Positions 36,424 through 47,132 of a stretch of 64,000 nt of DNA are shown piece by piece; the first letter of the stretch is position 1, and each line of letters starts with the position of its first letter. The notes beneath the pieces were generated by a model. That model worked only from the letters and a program-made list of their open reading frames with translations. It searched no databases and was not told the origin of the DNA. Origin of the DNA: CAYOXX01 sp964408025 (GTDB lineage Bacteria > Acidobacteriota > DATKUA01); the NCBI GenBank assembly GCA_964408025.1, contig CAYOXX010000004.1:1-64000 (forward strand), in the 5' to 3' direction. Position numbers and translations under genes: made by a program.

Positions 36424-36654
36424 ATGACTGAGCAAAAGACGCGAAGAGAGGAAGCATCGGGTACTCCGGGCACCCAGGGTCGCTACGTCAAGCACTGGGC
36501 CGTCCTGGCGGTGATTTTCCTCATCTTGTCGGCGGACGAGGCGGCGGCCATTCACGGACTGACTATCCACCCGATTCTGACCGCTTTACGACATCTAGGC
36601 TGGAGGAAACGCTGGAATGGTCGGCCTGACCGTTTTCATAATGGCCTTAGTTGA
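36424..36654 (+). pseudogene. Truncated membrane protein, probable remnant
   Basis: A 76-residue frame that starts at ATG 36424 behind a GGTGGA-type RBS. It has one transmembrane segment WAVLAVIFLILSADEAAAIH. The 'LSxDEAAxIHE' pattern begins many multi-helix bacterial membrane proteins of 200 or more residues, but this frame ends soon after in a basic, unconserved tail (WRKRWNGRPDRFHNGLS). A second hydrophobic stretch (MVGLTVFIMALVDYIAVECG) is found in another frame just after, suggesting a frameshift. No further gene is seen up to 36882. Confidence 0.45.
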
Positions 36655-36882
36655 TTACATCGCGGTCGAATGCGGGAACGTCAACTTGACGTTCAGCAGC
36701 AGGATAAAAGGCTGCGCCGATCTCCGCGACCCGTAAGGATTTGACCGCGCAGGCATTTCTAGGGCACACTTTAAATAAAGTATGTATGAGGAATTCCCGC
36801 GCTTCCGCTGTGCGATGCCCGGGACGATCAGAACAGCCCATGCCGGTGTCACGACCCGGCGCGTGGAAAGGCGAGGGACGAG

Positions 36883-38133
36883 ATGGGCGGCAAGCGGAAG
36901 GTGATCGGCTACCTCGGCCATATCCTCCCCATCCTCTCCGAGACCTTCGTAGTGCGCGAGATCGTAGCCCTCCGCGACCTGGGCGCGGAGGTGAAGGCGT
37001 TCAGCGTCCACAGGCCTGACAAAACCGCGATCCACCCCGAGGCACCCGGCCTCGCCGAAGAGGTCGGGATCCTCGCGCGGCCCCTCAACCCGCTCTTTTG
37101 GCTGGCTCATCTCTTCTTCGCCGTGCGACACCCGATCCGCTACTTCCGCTGCCTCTGGCGCTACGTTTTAACGTCCGGGGAGCCCCCGCGGCGGCGCCTG
37201 CGTTGCCTCACACAGTTCGCCGTTGCACCGTTCGCTGCCCTGTTGATGCACAGAGCCGGCGTTGAGCACCTCCACGCCCACTTTGCCAACACTCCTGCCG
37301 GCGTGGCGATGATGACCGCCGGGCTGGCCGCCATCCCCTTCTCCTTCACGGCCCACGCGCACGACATCTTCGTCGATAACCTCCTACTGCCGGCCAAGCT
37401 CGAGAGCGCCGCTTTCGTCGCCACCATCAGCCGCTTCAACCGCCGCTACCTGCGCGACCGCTACACGGAAGCGGAGAACGCGAAGATCGAAATCGTCCGC
37501 TGCGGCGTCGACACATCGGCTCTCTCTCCCCAGCCGCACGCGGCTCACGAACCACCCGTCGTCCTAGCGGTTGGACGCCTGGTCGACTTCAAGGGATTCG
37601 AGACGCTGATCGAGGCTTGCGCCAGGCTAAAAGACGGGTCGACGGAGATCCTCTGTTACATCGCCGGCGACGGCCCCGAGCGCGGGCGCCTGGAGCGCAC
37701 GCGCGAGGATCTCGGCCTCAGCGACCGCGTTCGCCTCCTGGGAAGGATGCTGCCCACGGATCTGCTCGAGTATTACCGACGCGCTGACCTGATGGTGGCG
37801 CCGTCCTGCGAGCGCGACGGCTTCGCCGACGGCATACCGGTGGTGCTGATGGAGGCGATGGCGATGGAAATCCCGGTAGTCTCCACACGCGTATCCGGCA
37901 TCCCCGAGCTGGTGCGCGACGGCGAGACCGGCCTCCTGGTCGAGCCGGACGATCCGCAGGGCCTGGCCGAGGCCATCGCCCACCTGTTGAGCGACAGGGC
38001 CCTGGCCCGCAGGCTGGCGGTCGCCGGCAGAGAGCTAGTCGACGCGGAGTTCAACATTCGCCGCAGCGCCGAACGTATGCACGAATTGTTAGTAGCCACG
38101 GAACGCAAGCCCACGGAAGGCGCGACGTCATGA
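36883..38133 (+). CDS. Glycosyltransferase family 4 (colanic-acid WcaL-like)
   Basis: 416 residues, a cytoplasmic GT-B retaining glycosyltransferase. The N-terminal domain opens with GYLGHILPILSETFVVREI, characteristic of WcaL/ExoL-like EPS transferases, and contains HLHAHFANTPAGVAMM. The C-terminal domain has VLAVGRLVDFKGFETLIEA and PVVLMEAMAMEIPVVSTRVS, the nucleotide-sugar-binding Ex7E-type region. It overlaps the next glycosyltransferase by four bases (ATGA), so the two are probably translated together. RBS GCGAGGGACG precedes the ATG. Confidence 0.92.
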   Translation: MGGKRKVIGYLGHILPILSETFVVREIVALRDLGAEVKAFSVHRPDKTAIHPEAPGLAEEVGILARPLNPLFWLAHLFFAVRHPIRYFRCLWRYVLTSGEPPRRRLRCLTQFAVAPFAALLMHRAGVEHLHAHFANTPAGVAMMTAGLAAIPFSFTAHAHDIFVDNLLLPAKLESAAFVATISRFNRRYLRDRYTEAENAKIEIVRCGVDTSALSPQPHAAHEPPVVLAVGRLVDFKGFETLIEACARLKDGSTEILCYIAGDGPERGRLERTREDLGLSDRVRLLGRMLPTDLLEYYRRADLMVAPSCERDGFADGIPVVLMEAMAMEIPVVSTRVSGIPELVRDGETGLLVEPDDPQGLAEAIAHLLSDRALARRLAVAGRELVDAEFNIRRSAERMHELLVATERKPTEGATS

Positions 38134-39005
38134 TCGGACGCTTTGTCGTAGTCAGTCCCTGCCGCAACGAGGAGCGGTTCATCGAACTGACGCTGAACTC
38201 GGTCGTCAGGCAGACTCGCCGCCCGGACCGCTGGATCATCGTCGACGACGGCAGCAGCGATGCCTCCCTCAGGATCGTCGAGCGCTACGCCGCCGAGCAC
38301 CCCTGGATCGAGCTCCTGCGGCTACCCGACAAGGGCAAGCGGCCGCCAGGCGCCCACGAGGCGGTCGCCTTCAACGATGGGATCAAGCACCTCGGCGACG
38401 ATCCCTACGAGGTCATCGCCAAGCTGGACACAGACCTCGAATTCGGCTCCCAGGCTTTCGCCGAAGCCCTGGCCCACTTTGACGACGAGCGGGTCGGCCT
38501 CGCCGGCGGCATCACCTATCTGGTGGAGGGTGATAAGCTCGTCTCCGAGAGGCCGTCGCCCTCCCACGTCCCCGGCCAGGCCAAGTTTTACCGCCGCGCC
38601 TGCTTCGAGGATATCGGCGGTGTTCAGCCTGTCCTCGGCTGGGACATCCTGGACGAGACAGACGCACGGCGCCGCGGCTGGCGCACCGTCGGCGACCGCG
38701 AGATCGTTTTCAAGACCTTCAGGCTACAGGGGGCTCGAACCGGCGCCGTCCATGGCCGCTACATCTATGGGCTGGGAGCCTACGCCATCGGCACCCACCC
38801 GCTCTTCGCCGTCGCCCGCGGCATCTTCCGCATGACCGAGCGGCCCTGGATCGTCGGCGGCCTCGGCTTCATCTGGGGATTCTTCGCCGGCTACTTCCAC
38901 CCCGCTGTCAAGAGAATCGGCAACGTGGAGTTGATCCGCCACCTGCGCCGCGAGCAGCTATACAGGCTCTTCCACGGCAACCGCCTGCCGCCCGAGGAGG
39001 GCTAG
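38130..39005 (+). CDS. Glycosyltransferase family 2
   Basis: 291 residues, a GT-A inverting transferase. The start FVVVSPCRNEERFIELTLNS and IIVDDGSSDAS are the nucleotide-binding segments, and AKLDTDLEFGS contains a DxD-like metal site. The second half (GWDILDETDARRRGWRT) carries the probable catalytic acidic cluster. It overlaps the upstream family-4 gene by four bases and is followed after two bases by the WecG-like gene, so the four glycosyltransferase genes form one tight operon. The sugar donor is unknown. Confidence 0.9.
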   Translation: MIGRFVVVSPCRNEERFIELTLNSVVRQTRRPDRWIIVDDGSSDASLRIVERYAAEHPWIELLRLPDKGKRPPGAHEAVAFNDGIKHLGDDPYEVIAKLDTDLEFGSQAFAEALAHFDDERVGLAGGITYLVEGDKLVSERPSPSHVPGQAKFYRRACFEDIGGVQPVLGWDILDETDARRRGWRTVGDREIVFKTFRLQGARTGAVHGRYIYGLGAYAIGTHPLFAVARGIFRMTERPWIVGGLGFIWGFFAGYFHPAVKRIGNVELIRHLRREQLYRLFHGNRLPPEEG

Positions 39006-39007
39006 CA

Positions 39008-39796
39008 GTGAACGGGGCTGAAAGGGTAAACATCCTCGGAGCACCGGTGCGGGCGCACACAATCGATTCTCTCCTGGCTCACATGGAGGAGCTGATCTCG
39101 GCTCCCGGGACCGCCGTCGCCTACGCGGTCAACGCCCACGCCCTCAACCTTACCTACCGCCATCCCGATTACCTCGAGGCGCTGAGACGTGCCGACCTGG
39201 TCTACGCCGACGGCGCCTCGCTGCAGCTCGCAGCCCGCGTGCTGGGCAGCCGCATTCCGGAGAAGCTGACCACCACTGACGTTTGGCCACGACTCTGCGA
39301 CCTGGCGCGGCGCCGCGGCTATCGCTTTTTCCTTCTCGGGGGCGAGGAGGGATTGGCCGAACGCGTGAAGTCAAAAGCTCTCGAGCAGCACCCCGAACTG
39401 CGGATCGTCGGCACCCACCACGGATACTTCGACTTCGATGACGATCATGTGATTTCGATTATCAACGATGCCCACCCCGACGTTCTCTGGGTCGGGATGG
39501 GCGATCCGCGGCAGGCCCTATGGTGCGAGAGCGTCAAGGAGCGGCTCGAGGTCGGCTTGGTGATCACCTGTGGCGGGATGTACAAGATCGTCTCCGGCGA
39601 ACTCAAACGGGCCGGGGAAAAGTGGAGGAGGCGGGGCTTCGAGTGGGCCTATCGTCTTTTCCAGGAACCGAAGACCTGGCGCCGCTACCTGATAGGGCTG
39701 CCCGCATTTGGCTTCAGGGTGCTAGCGCAACGCTTCTGCGGGCACAGGCGGTCCTGGGATACCATGATAAACGGCGATGAAAATCCTCTTCCTTAA
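39008..39796 (+). CDS. WecG/TagA/CpsF family glycosyltransferase
   Basis: 262 residues. It starts at a GTG two bases after the preceding gene. Family signatures are visible: VAYAVNAHALNLTYRHPDY, LVYADGASLQLAARVLG, RFFLLGGEEGLAERVK, VLWVGMGDPRQALWCE and RRRGFEWAYRLFQEPKTWRR near the C-terminus. WecG-type enzymes add a sugar such as N-acetylmannosaminuronate or N-acetylmannosamine to a lipid-linked acceptor. The last 20 bases overlap the next gene in a different frame. Confidence 0.9.
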   Translation: MNGAERVNILGAPVRAHTIDSLLAHMEELISAPGTAVAYAVNAHALNLTYRHPDYLEALRRADLVYADGASLQLAARVLGSRIPEKLTTTDVWPRLCDLARRRGYRFFLLGGEEGLAERVKSKALEQHPELRIVGTHHGYFDFDDDHVISIINDAHPDVLWVGMGDPRQALWCESVKERLEVGLVITCGGMYKIVSGELKRAGEKWRRRGFEWAYRLFQEPKTWRRYLIGLPAFGFRVLAQRFCGHRRSWDTMINGDENPLP

Positions 39797-40961
39797 CTAT
39801 CACTACGACGTCGAGGGAATCGGCCGCGGCGCCGCGGCCCAGGTGCGCTCCATCGCCGCAGCCCTCGAGAGGCGGGGCCACCAAGTTGACCTCCGGTTTC
39901 AGGCGGCGAAGAAGGGGGGAGCCGCCGCGGGCGAGCCGCGCGAGGCAAAACAGATTGGCTGGCTGCGCCGATACGGGCATGTGCCGCGCCACCTGCTTCG
40001 CAATATTCCACTCGCCCGGGGGGAACGGCGCATCATCGACGAGACACGTCCCGACGTAGTGATGGCCATCAACTCCTTTTGCAAGCTCTCTGCCTTGAAA
40101 GCCGCGCGCAGCCGACACATCCCTTTCGTGCTCTTTGCCGATGCGCCGATGGAATACGAATACTCGCTGTTTTTCGCCGAGTATTACCGTTACCCGATAA
40201 TCAGCCGCTGGATTGAGGGTATCAACGTGCGCCGGGCCGACCGAGTGATCTGCATTTCGGAAGTGCTCAAGGATTACCTGATGCGCTTCGCCCCCCCCGC
40301 GACGCGGCTGCACGTGGTGCCCAACGGCGTTGACCACCACCTCTTTAAGCCACGGCCGCCCGACGAGGAGTTGCAGAGGACCTTGCAACTCAACAACCGG
40401 ATCGTCATCGGTTACGTCGGCAACTTCCTCTTCCTACCCGACGCGCAGCGGCTCGCCGGTGCGATCAAGACGGTCTGTGACCGCCGGCCCGAGGCGACCT
40501 TCCTCTTCGTCGGCGAAGGAGAAGCTGGCCAGGAGCTGAGGCGCATAGGAGAGGAACTCGGTGTCGGTGAACGGCTTATCTTCTCCGGCGCCGTGGACCA
40601 CCTTCAGGTGCCCCGCTACATCAGCCTCATGGACATCGGCATCTGCCCCTACCGCGGCGACTACCTCTTCTACGGCTCCGCCCTCAAGCCGCTCGAATAC
40701 ATGGCCTCCGGCCTGCCGGTCGTGGCGCCGGCGCTGGGCCAGATCAAAGAGCTTATCGTCAACGGGCGCAATGGTCTCCTTTACCGCTGGGACGATTACG
40801 AAGCCTGGGCTACCAGACTGCTTTCGCTGACCGAAAATGGCGAACTGCGCCGGAGTCTCGGCGATATGGCGCGCAAGACAATCGAGGACAGCTGGACCGG
40901 GGACTTGCAGGCGGAACGTATCGAGCACGTACTGCAGCTCGCCGTCCAAGAATACAAATAG
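39777..40961 (+). CDS. Glycosyltransferase family 4
   Basis: 394 residues, a GT-B transferase. The start ILFLNYHYDVEGIGRGAAAQ contains a glycine-rich acceptor-side loop; the C-terminal half has VIGYVGNFLFLPDAQ, RLIFSGAVDHLQVPRYISLM and SALKPLEYMASGLPVVAP, the donor-binding region with its E-containing loop. It overlaps the WecG-like gene by 20 bases and ends the rightward operon; the next gene is convergent. It probably adds a later sugar of the repeat unit. Confidence 0.9.
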   Translation: MKILFLNYHYDVEGIGRGAAAQVRSIAAALERRGHQVDLRFQAAKKGGAAAGEPREAKQIGWLRRYGHVPRHLLRNIPLARGERRIIDETRPDVVMAINSFCKLSALKAARSRHIPFVLFADAPMEYEYSLFFAEYYRYPIISRWIEGINVRRADRVICISEVLKDYLMRFAPPATRLHVVPNGVDHHLFKPRPPDEELQRTLQLNNRIVIGYVGNFLFLPDAQRLAGAIKTVCDRRPEATFLFVGEGEAGQELRRIGEELGVGERLIFSGAVDHLQVPRYISLMDIGICPYRGDYLFYGSALKPLEYMASGLPVVAPALGQIKELIVNGRNGLLYRWDDYEAWATRLLSLTENGELRRSLGDMARKTIEDSWTGDLQAERIEHVLQLAVQEYK

Positions 40962-41005
40962 ACTTTACCGTAAATCCATCAGAACTACCGGTTGCCGGAA
41001 TCGAG

Positions 41006-42486
<1,481 letters not shown>

Positions 42487-42490
<4 letters not shown>

Positions 42491-43833
42491 AGCGCCGCCT
42501 CCAGCCCCGCTGCCAGGCTGTCGATCGCCTCCCTAGTAGTCAGCTCGGTGGCGCATACCAGCAGGTCGTGTGACCAGGCTTGATCGAAGCGCCCCAGGTC
42601 GAGCCCGCCGAGGATCCCCTTTCCTTCGAGCGCTGCGAGCGCGTCGGCGGCCGGCACCGGCAGGCGCACGACGAACTCGTTGAAGTACGTCGGCGGGTGC
42701 GGCGCCTCTACGCTGTCGATCTCCGTCAGCCGCCGGCGCATGTAGGCTGCCTTTTGCAGGTTCAGCTCCGCCAGGCGCCGCAGGCCGACCTTGCCGAGCG
42801 TTGCCAGGTAGATGGTGGCCATCGTCATGCAGAGTCCCTGGTTGGTACAGATGTTCGAGGTCGCCCTCTCGCGGCGGATGTGCTGCTCGCGGGTGGCCAG
42901 CGCCATCACGAAGCCCTCGCGGCCCTCGACGTCGAAGGCCCGCCCGACCAGGCGGCCCGGCATCTGGCGCACCTGCTTGAGCCGTGCGGCGAGGAATCCT
43001 AACCCCGGTCCGCCGAACGAGACGGGTATACCGAAGCTCTGAGCCTCGCCGCAGACGATGTCGGCGCCCAGCTCCCCCGGCGGCCGCACGATGCCCAGGC
43101 TCAGCGGCTCGGCTACGGCCACGGCCAGCATCGCTCCAGCGCCGTGGGCCGTCTCCGCCAAGGCTGCCACGTCTTCGAGAACGCCGAGGAAGTTCGGCGA
43201 TTGGATCAGCACGCCCGCGGTGTCGGCGTCGGCAGCACGAGCCGCAGTCTCGCCGCAGGTGCGGCCGTCGGGCCGCACCGGCAGGATCTCCAGCTCGAGG
43301 CCCAGGTGCCGCAGGTACGTATCGCAGACCTCGCGGTAATGGGGGTGGACGGCACCCGAGATAAGGATCTTCCTGCGCCCGCGGCTGACGCGCTCGGCCA
43401 TCAGCAGCGCCTCGCTGCAGGCGGTGGCGCCGTCGTAGAGGCTGGCGTTGGATACCTCCATGCCGGTCAGCAAGCAGATCATCGTCTGGTACTCGAAGAT
43501 GGTCTGCAGTGTCCCCTGCGACACCTCGGCCTGGTAGGGCGTGTAGGCCGTATAGTACTCGGAGCGCAACACGATCTGGTCTACGTGGCTCGGCACGAAG
43601 TGGCTGTAGGCCCCACCGCCGAGGAACGAGGTCATTCCCGCCCCTTCGCTGGCCGCCGCAAGGTCGCGGAAGAACGCCTCCAGCTCCTGCTCCGAGAGTG
43701 CCGGCTCGAGCGCCATCCTGCCGGCGAAACGTATCCCCTCCGGTATCGAGGCGAAGAGCTCATCGACGCTCCCGACGCCGATCTCTTCCAGCATCAGCCT
43801 CTCGTCTTCGGGAGCTGTCGGTAGGTATCGCAT
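42487..43833 (-). CDS. gcvPA: Glycine dehydrogenase (decarboxylating) subunit 1
   Basis: 448 residues. N-terminal half of the split P-protein. RYLPTAPEDERLMLEEIGV is the conserved start. GGGAYSHFVPSHVDQIV, YTPYQAEVSQGTLQTIFEYQ and the segment SNASLYDGATACSEAL are typical. It pairs with GcvPB to form the heterotetramer that decarboxylates glycine. It overlaps gcvPB by four bases. The 151-base gap to gcvH holds no gene that I can support. Confidence 0.95.
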
Positions 43834-43984
43834 CGGCTAATCCTATGCAGATGAACGGGACGATCACGCCGCCGCGTCTTCGGCAGGCGCACTGCCGGCC
43901 AAGCCCGGCACGGAAACCTCGTCCCGCCCGGGCAGGCTCTGTGCGCGGCGGACCATCACCTTGCGGACGGGACTAAGCGGCTTC

Positions 43985-44371
43985 CTATTCCTCGACCTCC
44001 TTGAGGAACTCCTGGTACTGGGCGGCGTCCATCAGGTCCTCGAGTTCGCCGTCGTCGCGAACATCGATCCTGCAGATCCACCCCTCGCCGTAGGGATCGG
44101 CGTTTATCGTCTCGGGCGCGTCCTCGAGGGCTGAGTTGGCCGCGGTCACCGTTCCGCCGACGGGAATGAGGATGTCCGACACCGCCTTGACGCTCTCGAT
44201 GCTGCCGATCACGTCGCCCGCGTCGAAGCTGTCATCCTGCTCGGGAAGCTCGATGAAGACGATGTCGCCGAGGGCCTCCTGGGCGTAGTGGGTGATGCCG
44301 ACGGTGCCCTCGTCGCCGTCCATACGGATCCACTCGTGGTCCTTGGTGTACCGCAAATCCTTGGGATACAT
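43985..44371 (-). CDS. gcvH: Glycine cleavage system H protein
   Basis: 128 residues. Lipoyl carrier that shuttles the aminomethyl intermediate between the P and T proteins and L protein. The start YPKDLRYTKDHEWIRMDGDE and the lipoylation segment GSIESVKAVSDI (Lys of ESVKA) are intact. The ATG at 44371 has GGAGGG and AAGGAG upstream; the longer frame from 44404 is unsupported. It lies 38 bases after gcvT, in the expected order T-H-PA-PB. Confidence 0.96.
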   Translation of the reverse strand: MYPKDLRYTKDHEWIRMDGDEGTVGITHYAQEALGDIVFIELPEQDDSFDAGDVIGSIESVKAVSDILIPVGGTVTAANSALEDAPETINADPYGEGWICRIDVRDDGELEDLMDAAQYQEFLKEVEE

Positions 44372-44409
44372 CTCCTGCTCCTTTCCCTCCCGGTTGCGCG
44401 ACACCCTGG

Positions 44410-45519
44410 TCAGCGCTCCCGCTTGTAGAACGGGGTCTCCACCACGCGGGCGCGCTGCCGCTTCCCGCGCACCTCGATCTCGAACTCTGTGCCAACCTCT
44501 GTAGCTTCTATTGGCAGGTAGGTCAGGCCGATGTTTTTTTTCAGGAAGGGCGCGTAGGAACCACTGCCCACGGTCCCGAACTGCCGCCCCCCTACGAAGA
44601 CGGTGTAGCCGTGGCGGGCGATCGCCCTGTCAACCATCTCGAAGCCGACCAGCTTGCGCTCGACGCCCTCTTTCTTCTGCCGCAGCAGCAGCTCCTTGCC
44701 GTGGAAGTCTAACGGTTTTTTGAACTTCAGATACTTTCCGAGGTCGGCCTCCAGCACTGTCGTCGTCTCGTCCATGTCGTTGCCGTAAAGGAGCAACTTG
44801 GCCTCAAGGCGCAGCGTGTCACGAGCAGCAAGGCCGCAAGGGACGAGTCCATGCGGCTCGCCCGCCTCGATCAACTTGAACCAGAGCGGCTCGGCGTTCT
44901 CGGGCGCCGTGTAGATCTCGAAGCCGTCCTCGCCCGTGTAGCCGGTGCGGCTGACGATCGCCGGGGCGCCGTCGACCTCTCCCTCGACGAACCTGTAGTA
45001 CTTCATCTCGTCTATGTCGACGCTAGTCAGAGGACGGAGTATCTCCACCGCCAGCGGGCCCTGTAGTGCGATCTGTGCGTAGCGCTCGGTAGCGCAGTCT
45101 ACGCCGACGCAGGCGTCGGCATGCTCGCGCATGAATTCGCAGTCCTTGTCGTAGTTGGCGGCGTTGACGACTGTGAAGTAGCGGTCCTCGTCGAAGCAAT
45201 AGATCAGCAAATCGTCGACGAGAGTCCCCTCTGGATAAAGGAGCCCTGCGTACTGGATCTTGCCCGGTACGAGCTTGGCGACGTTGTTGGAGCTGATCCT
45301 CTGCAGGAACGTCTGCGCCTCGGAGCCGGTGACGATGATCTCGCCCATGTGGCTGACATCGAAGAGTCCGGCTGCGGTTCGCACTGCCATGTGTTCGGCA
45401 ACGACGCCGGAGAATTGCAGCGGCATTTCCCAGCCGACGAAGGGGACCATCTTGCCCCCCAGCTTGCGGTGAGCCGCGTTCAGCGGGGTTTTCTTCAGGG
45501 GAAGGTCATCGGCAGTCAT
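44410..45519 (-). CDS. gcvT: Glycine cleavage system T protein (aminomethyltransferase)
   Basis: 369 residues. Releases ammonia and transfers the one-carbon unit to tetrahydrofolate. The start LKKTPLNAAHRKLGGKMVPF and VGWEMPLQFSGVVAEHMAVR are diagnostic, as are DVSHMGEIIVTG and SRTGYTGEDGFEIY. The ATG at 45519 is preceded by GGAG, while the longer frame to 45546 adds nine unconserved residues. First gene of the gcv operon, divergent from the ABC-2 permease at 45750. I did not find a convincing glycine riboswitch in the spacer. Confidence 0.95.
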   Translation of the reverse strand: MTADDLPLKKTPLNAAHRKLGGKMVPFVGWEMPLQFSGVVAEHMAVRTAAGLFDVSHMGEIIVTGSEAQTFLQRISSNNVAKLVPGKIQYAGLLYPEGTLVDDLLIYCFDEDRYFTVVNAANYDKDCEFMREHADACVGVDCATERYAQIALQGPLAVEILRPLTSVDIDEMKYYRFVEGEVDGAPAIVSRTGYTGEDGFEIYTAPENAEPLWFKLIEAGEPHGLVPCGLAARDTLRLEAKLLLYGNDMDETTTVLEADLGKYLKFKKPLDFHGKELLLRQKKEGVERKLVGFEMVDRAIARHGYTVFVGGRQFGTVGSGSYAPFLKKNIGLTYLPIEATEVGTEFEIEVRGKRQRARVVETPFYKRER

Positions 45520-45749
45520 GATCGGAACTCCAAATCCTCGAGCCACAACCAGCGTGCGACGGCGGGCAGCATATTAGCACCGGGCACACCTGCTGACAAC
45601 AAAATCGCTGGGCAAGGATGATCCTTTTGTTCCGACAAGCACGAAAGCTGAAAAAGCCTATTCGGCCGTTCGGGATTCGTCTTTCAGGTAAACTACTTCA
45701 GGCAGAGAACAAAACACGATAGAACATCGTTTCAATAAAGGGCGGGATT

Positions 45750-47132
45750 ATGCACAGTATGTTCCTGATCGCTGGAAAAGAGCTGCGGACCTCCGTACGC
45801 TCCGTCCGCTTCGCCGTCGTGGTCCTGATCGTCGTGCCGCTCTTTCTCAGCGCCACCATCCTGGGCGCGAACAAGATCGCCTTCCTCGAGCAGTCCTACC
45901 ACGACACGCTGCGACAGCAGGCCGAGAGCTTCGGAGCCATCGAAACCTTCTATCCCCTGCTGTTCATCCGCGTCGCCGCCTACCGCCCGCCGAACCCGCT
46001 GGCCGTCATTGGCGCCGGCGTGACGACGCTTACGGGCGACACGTTCTTCCAGTACAACTGCCAGAACCCGCCGTCGCTGCAGACCGAGCTGATCCACAAC
46101 CCCCTGCAGCGCCTGCACGGCGAGTGGGACCTGCTGACGATCGTCGGCGTGGTGATCGGCTTCCTGGCGCTGCTGGTTTCTTACGACTCCTTCTCCGGCG
46201 AGAAGCGCGACGGCACCATCCGCCAGCTCTGTTGCGCGCCAGTAAGGCGCACGGCCATCGTCCTGGGAAAGGTCCTGGGGCTGACGCTTACACTGGCCGT
46301 CCCCCTACTGCTGGCCGCGGTGCTTTCCGGCCTGGCGATATTCTTCATCATCCCCGCGCACAGCGACCGGGTGCTCCCCGAGCTGGCGGCGCTGTGCGGC
46401 ATGGCGGTTCTCTACGCCGCCGTGTTCACCAGCCTCGGCGTCGCCATCTCGGCTCTCATCCACCGCCCCTTCCGCACGCTGATCTCACTGCTGGCGATCT
46501 GGATTCTGCTGGTCTTCGCAATCCCACAGCTCGTGACCTATATCGCCGCGTCGTCTCACCCCGCTCTCAGCGATGAGGAAACCTCCGAGCGCTACGCCGC
46601 CGTTTCCAACGAATTCTACCGATTCGTCATGGGTCTGCGCGAAAGCCACCCCGATCCTATCGACAGAATGAGCGCCTGGTTCGAGGGCACGAAGAACTAC
46701 CAGCGGCAGCTGCGACTGATCTCCTCCGACGCCAACAACAGGCTCCTGCGGCAGGAGGGCACAGCCTGGGCATGGTGCTGGGTCTCGCCGACCTTCGCCA
46801 CGACGCTCTCGATGACCACACTGTTCGGCACCAACCCCGCCGCCGAGGTGCGGAACGAGGAGGAGATCTGGGACTCCCTGGCGCGCTACACCGGCTACCT
46901 CCAGACGCGCTTTGTAGCCGACATGGAGGAAGCCGCGCACGCCGGCAGGCGCGAGCTGCGCACCTACCCGGGCGGCGTCCCCTGGGGCGAGATGCCGAAG
47001 CCGACGTTCCACAAGCCAAGCGCCGCCGCACGCTGGACGAGCGCCGTGGTTGGAGCCTTAATCCTGCTCGCCTGGTTGGCGGTCCTGCTCACCTGCGCGT
47101 TGTTGCTGGTCCGGAGGTACGATCCGAGATGA
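45750..47132 (+). CDS. ABC-2 type permease, DUF3526-like (first of pair)
   Basis: 460 residues. The N-terminal helix starts LIAGKELRTSVRSVRFAVVV, then a large extracytoplasmic loop and five to six C-terminal helices (for example FLALLVSYDSFSGEKRDGTI, which contains the DSFSGEKRDGT motif, then IRQLCCAPVRRTAIVLGKVL). The long loop between helices 1 and 2 and the C-terminal VVGALILLAWLAVLL fit DUF3526/ABC-2 permeases. Its stop overlaps the next start by four bases, so the two genes are coupled. No ATPase gene adjoins them. Confidence 0.85.
   Translation: MHSMFLIAGKELRTSVRSVRFAVVVLIVVPLFLSATILGANKIAFLEQSYHDTLRQQAESFGAIETFYPLLFIRVAAYRPPNPLAVIGAGVTTLTGDTFFQYNCQNPPSLQTELIHNPLQRLHGEWDLLTIVGVVIGFLALLVSYDSFSGEKRDGTIRQLCCAPVRRTAIVLGKVLGLTLTLAVPLLLAAVLSGLAIFFIIPAHSDRVLPELAALCGMAVLYAAVFTSLGVAISALIHRPFRTLISLLAIWILLVFAIPQLVTYIAASSHPALSDEETSERYAAVSNEFYRFVMGLRESHPDPIDRMSAWFEGTKNYQRQLRLISSDANNRLLRQEGTAWAWCWVSPTFATTLSMTTLFGTNPAAEVRNEEEIWDSLARYTGYLQTRFVADMEEAAHAGRRELRTYPGGVPWGEMPKPTFHKPSAAARWTSAVVGALILLAWLAVLLTCALLLVRRYDPR

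Noticed and set aside
43834..43984. A 30-residue frame between gcvH and gcvPA
   Set aside because: Weak AAGG-type RBS only, and the sequence (rich in Ala and Arg) shows no motif; probably spacer.
45520..45749. Possible glycine riboswitch upstream of gcvT
   Set aside because: No paired aptamer-like segments could be recognised on the leftward strand; the spacer also serves a divergent gene.
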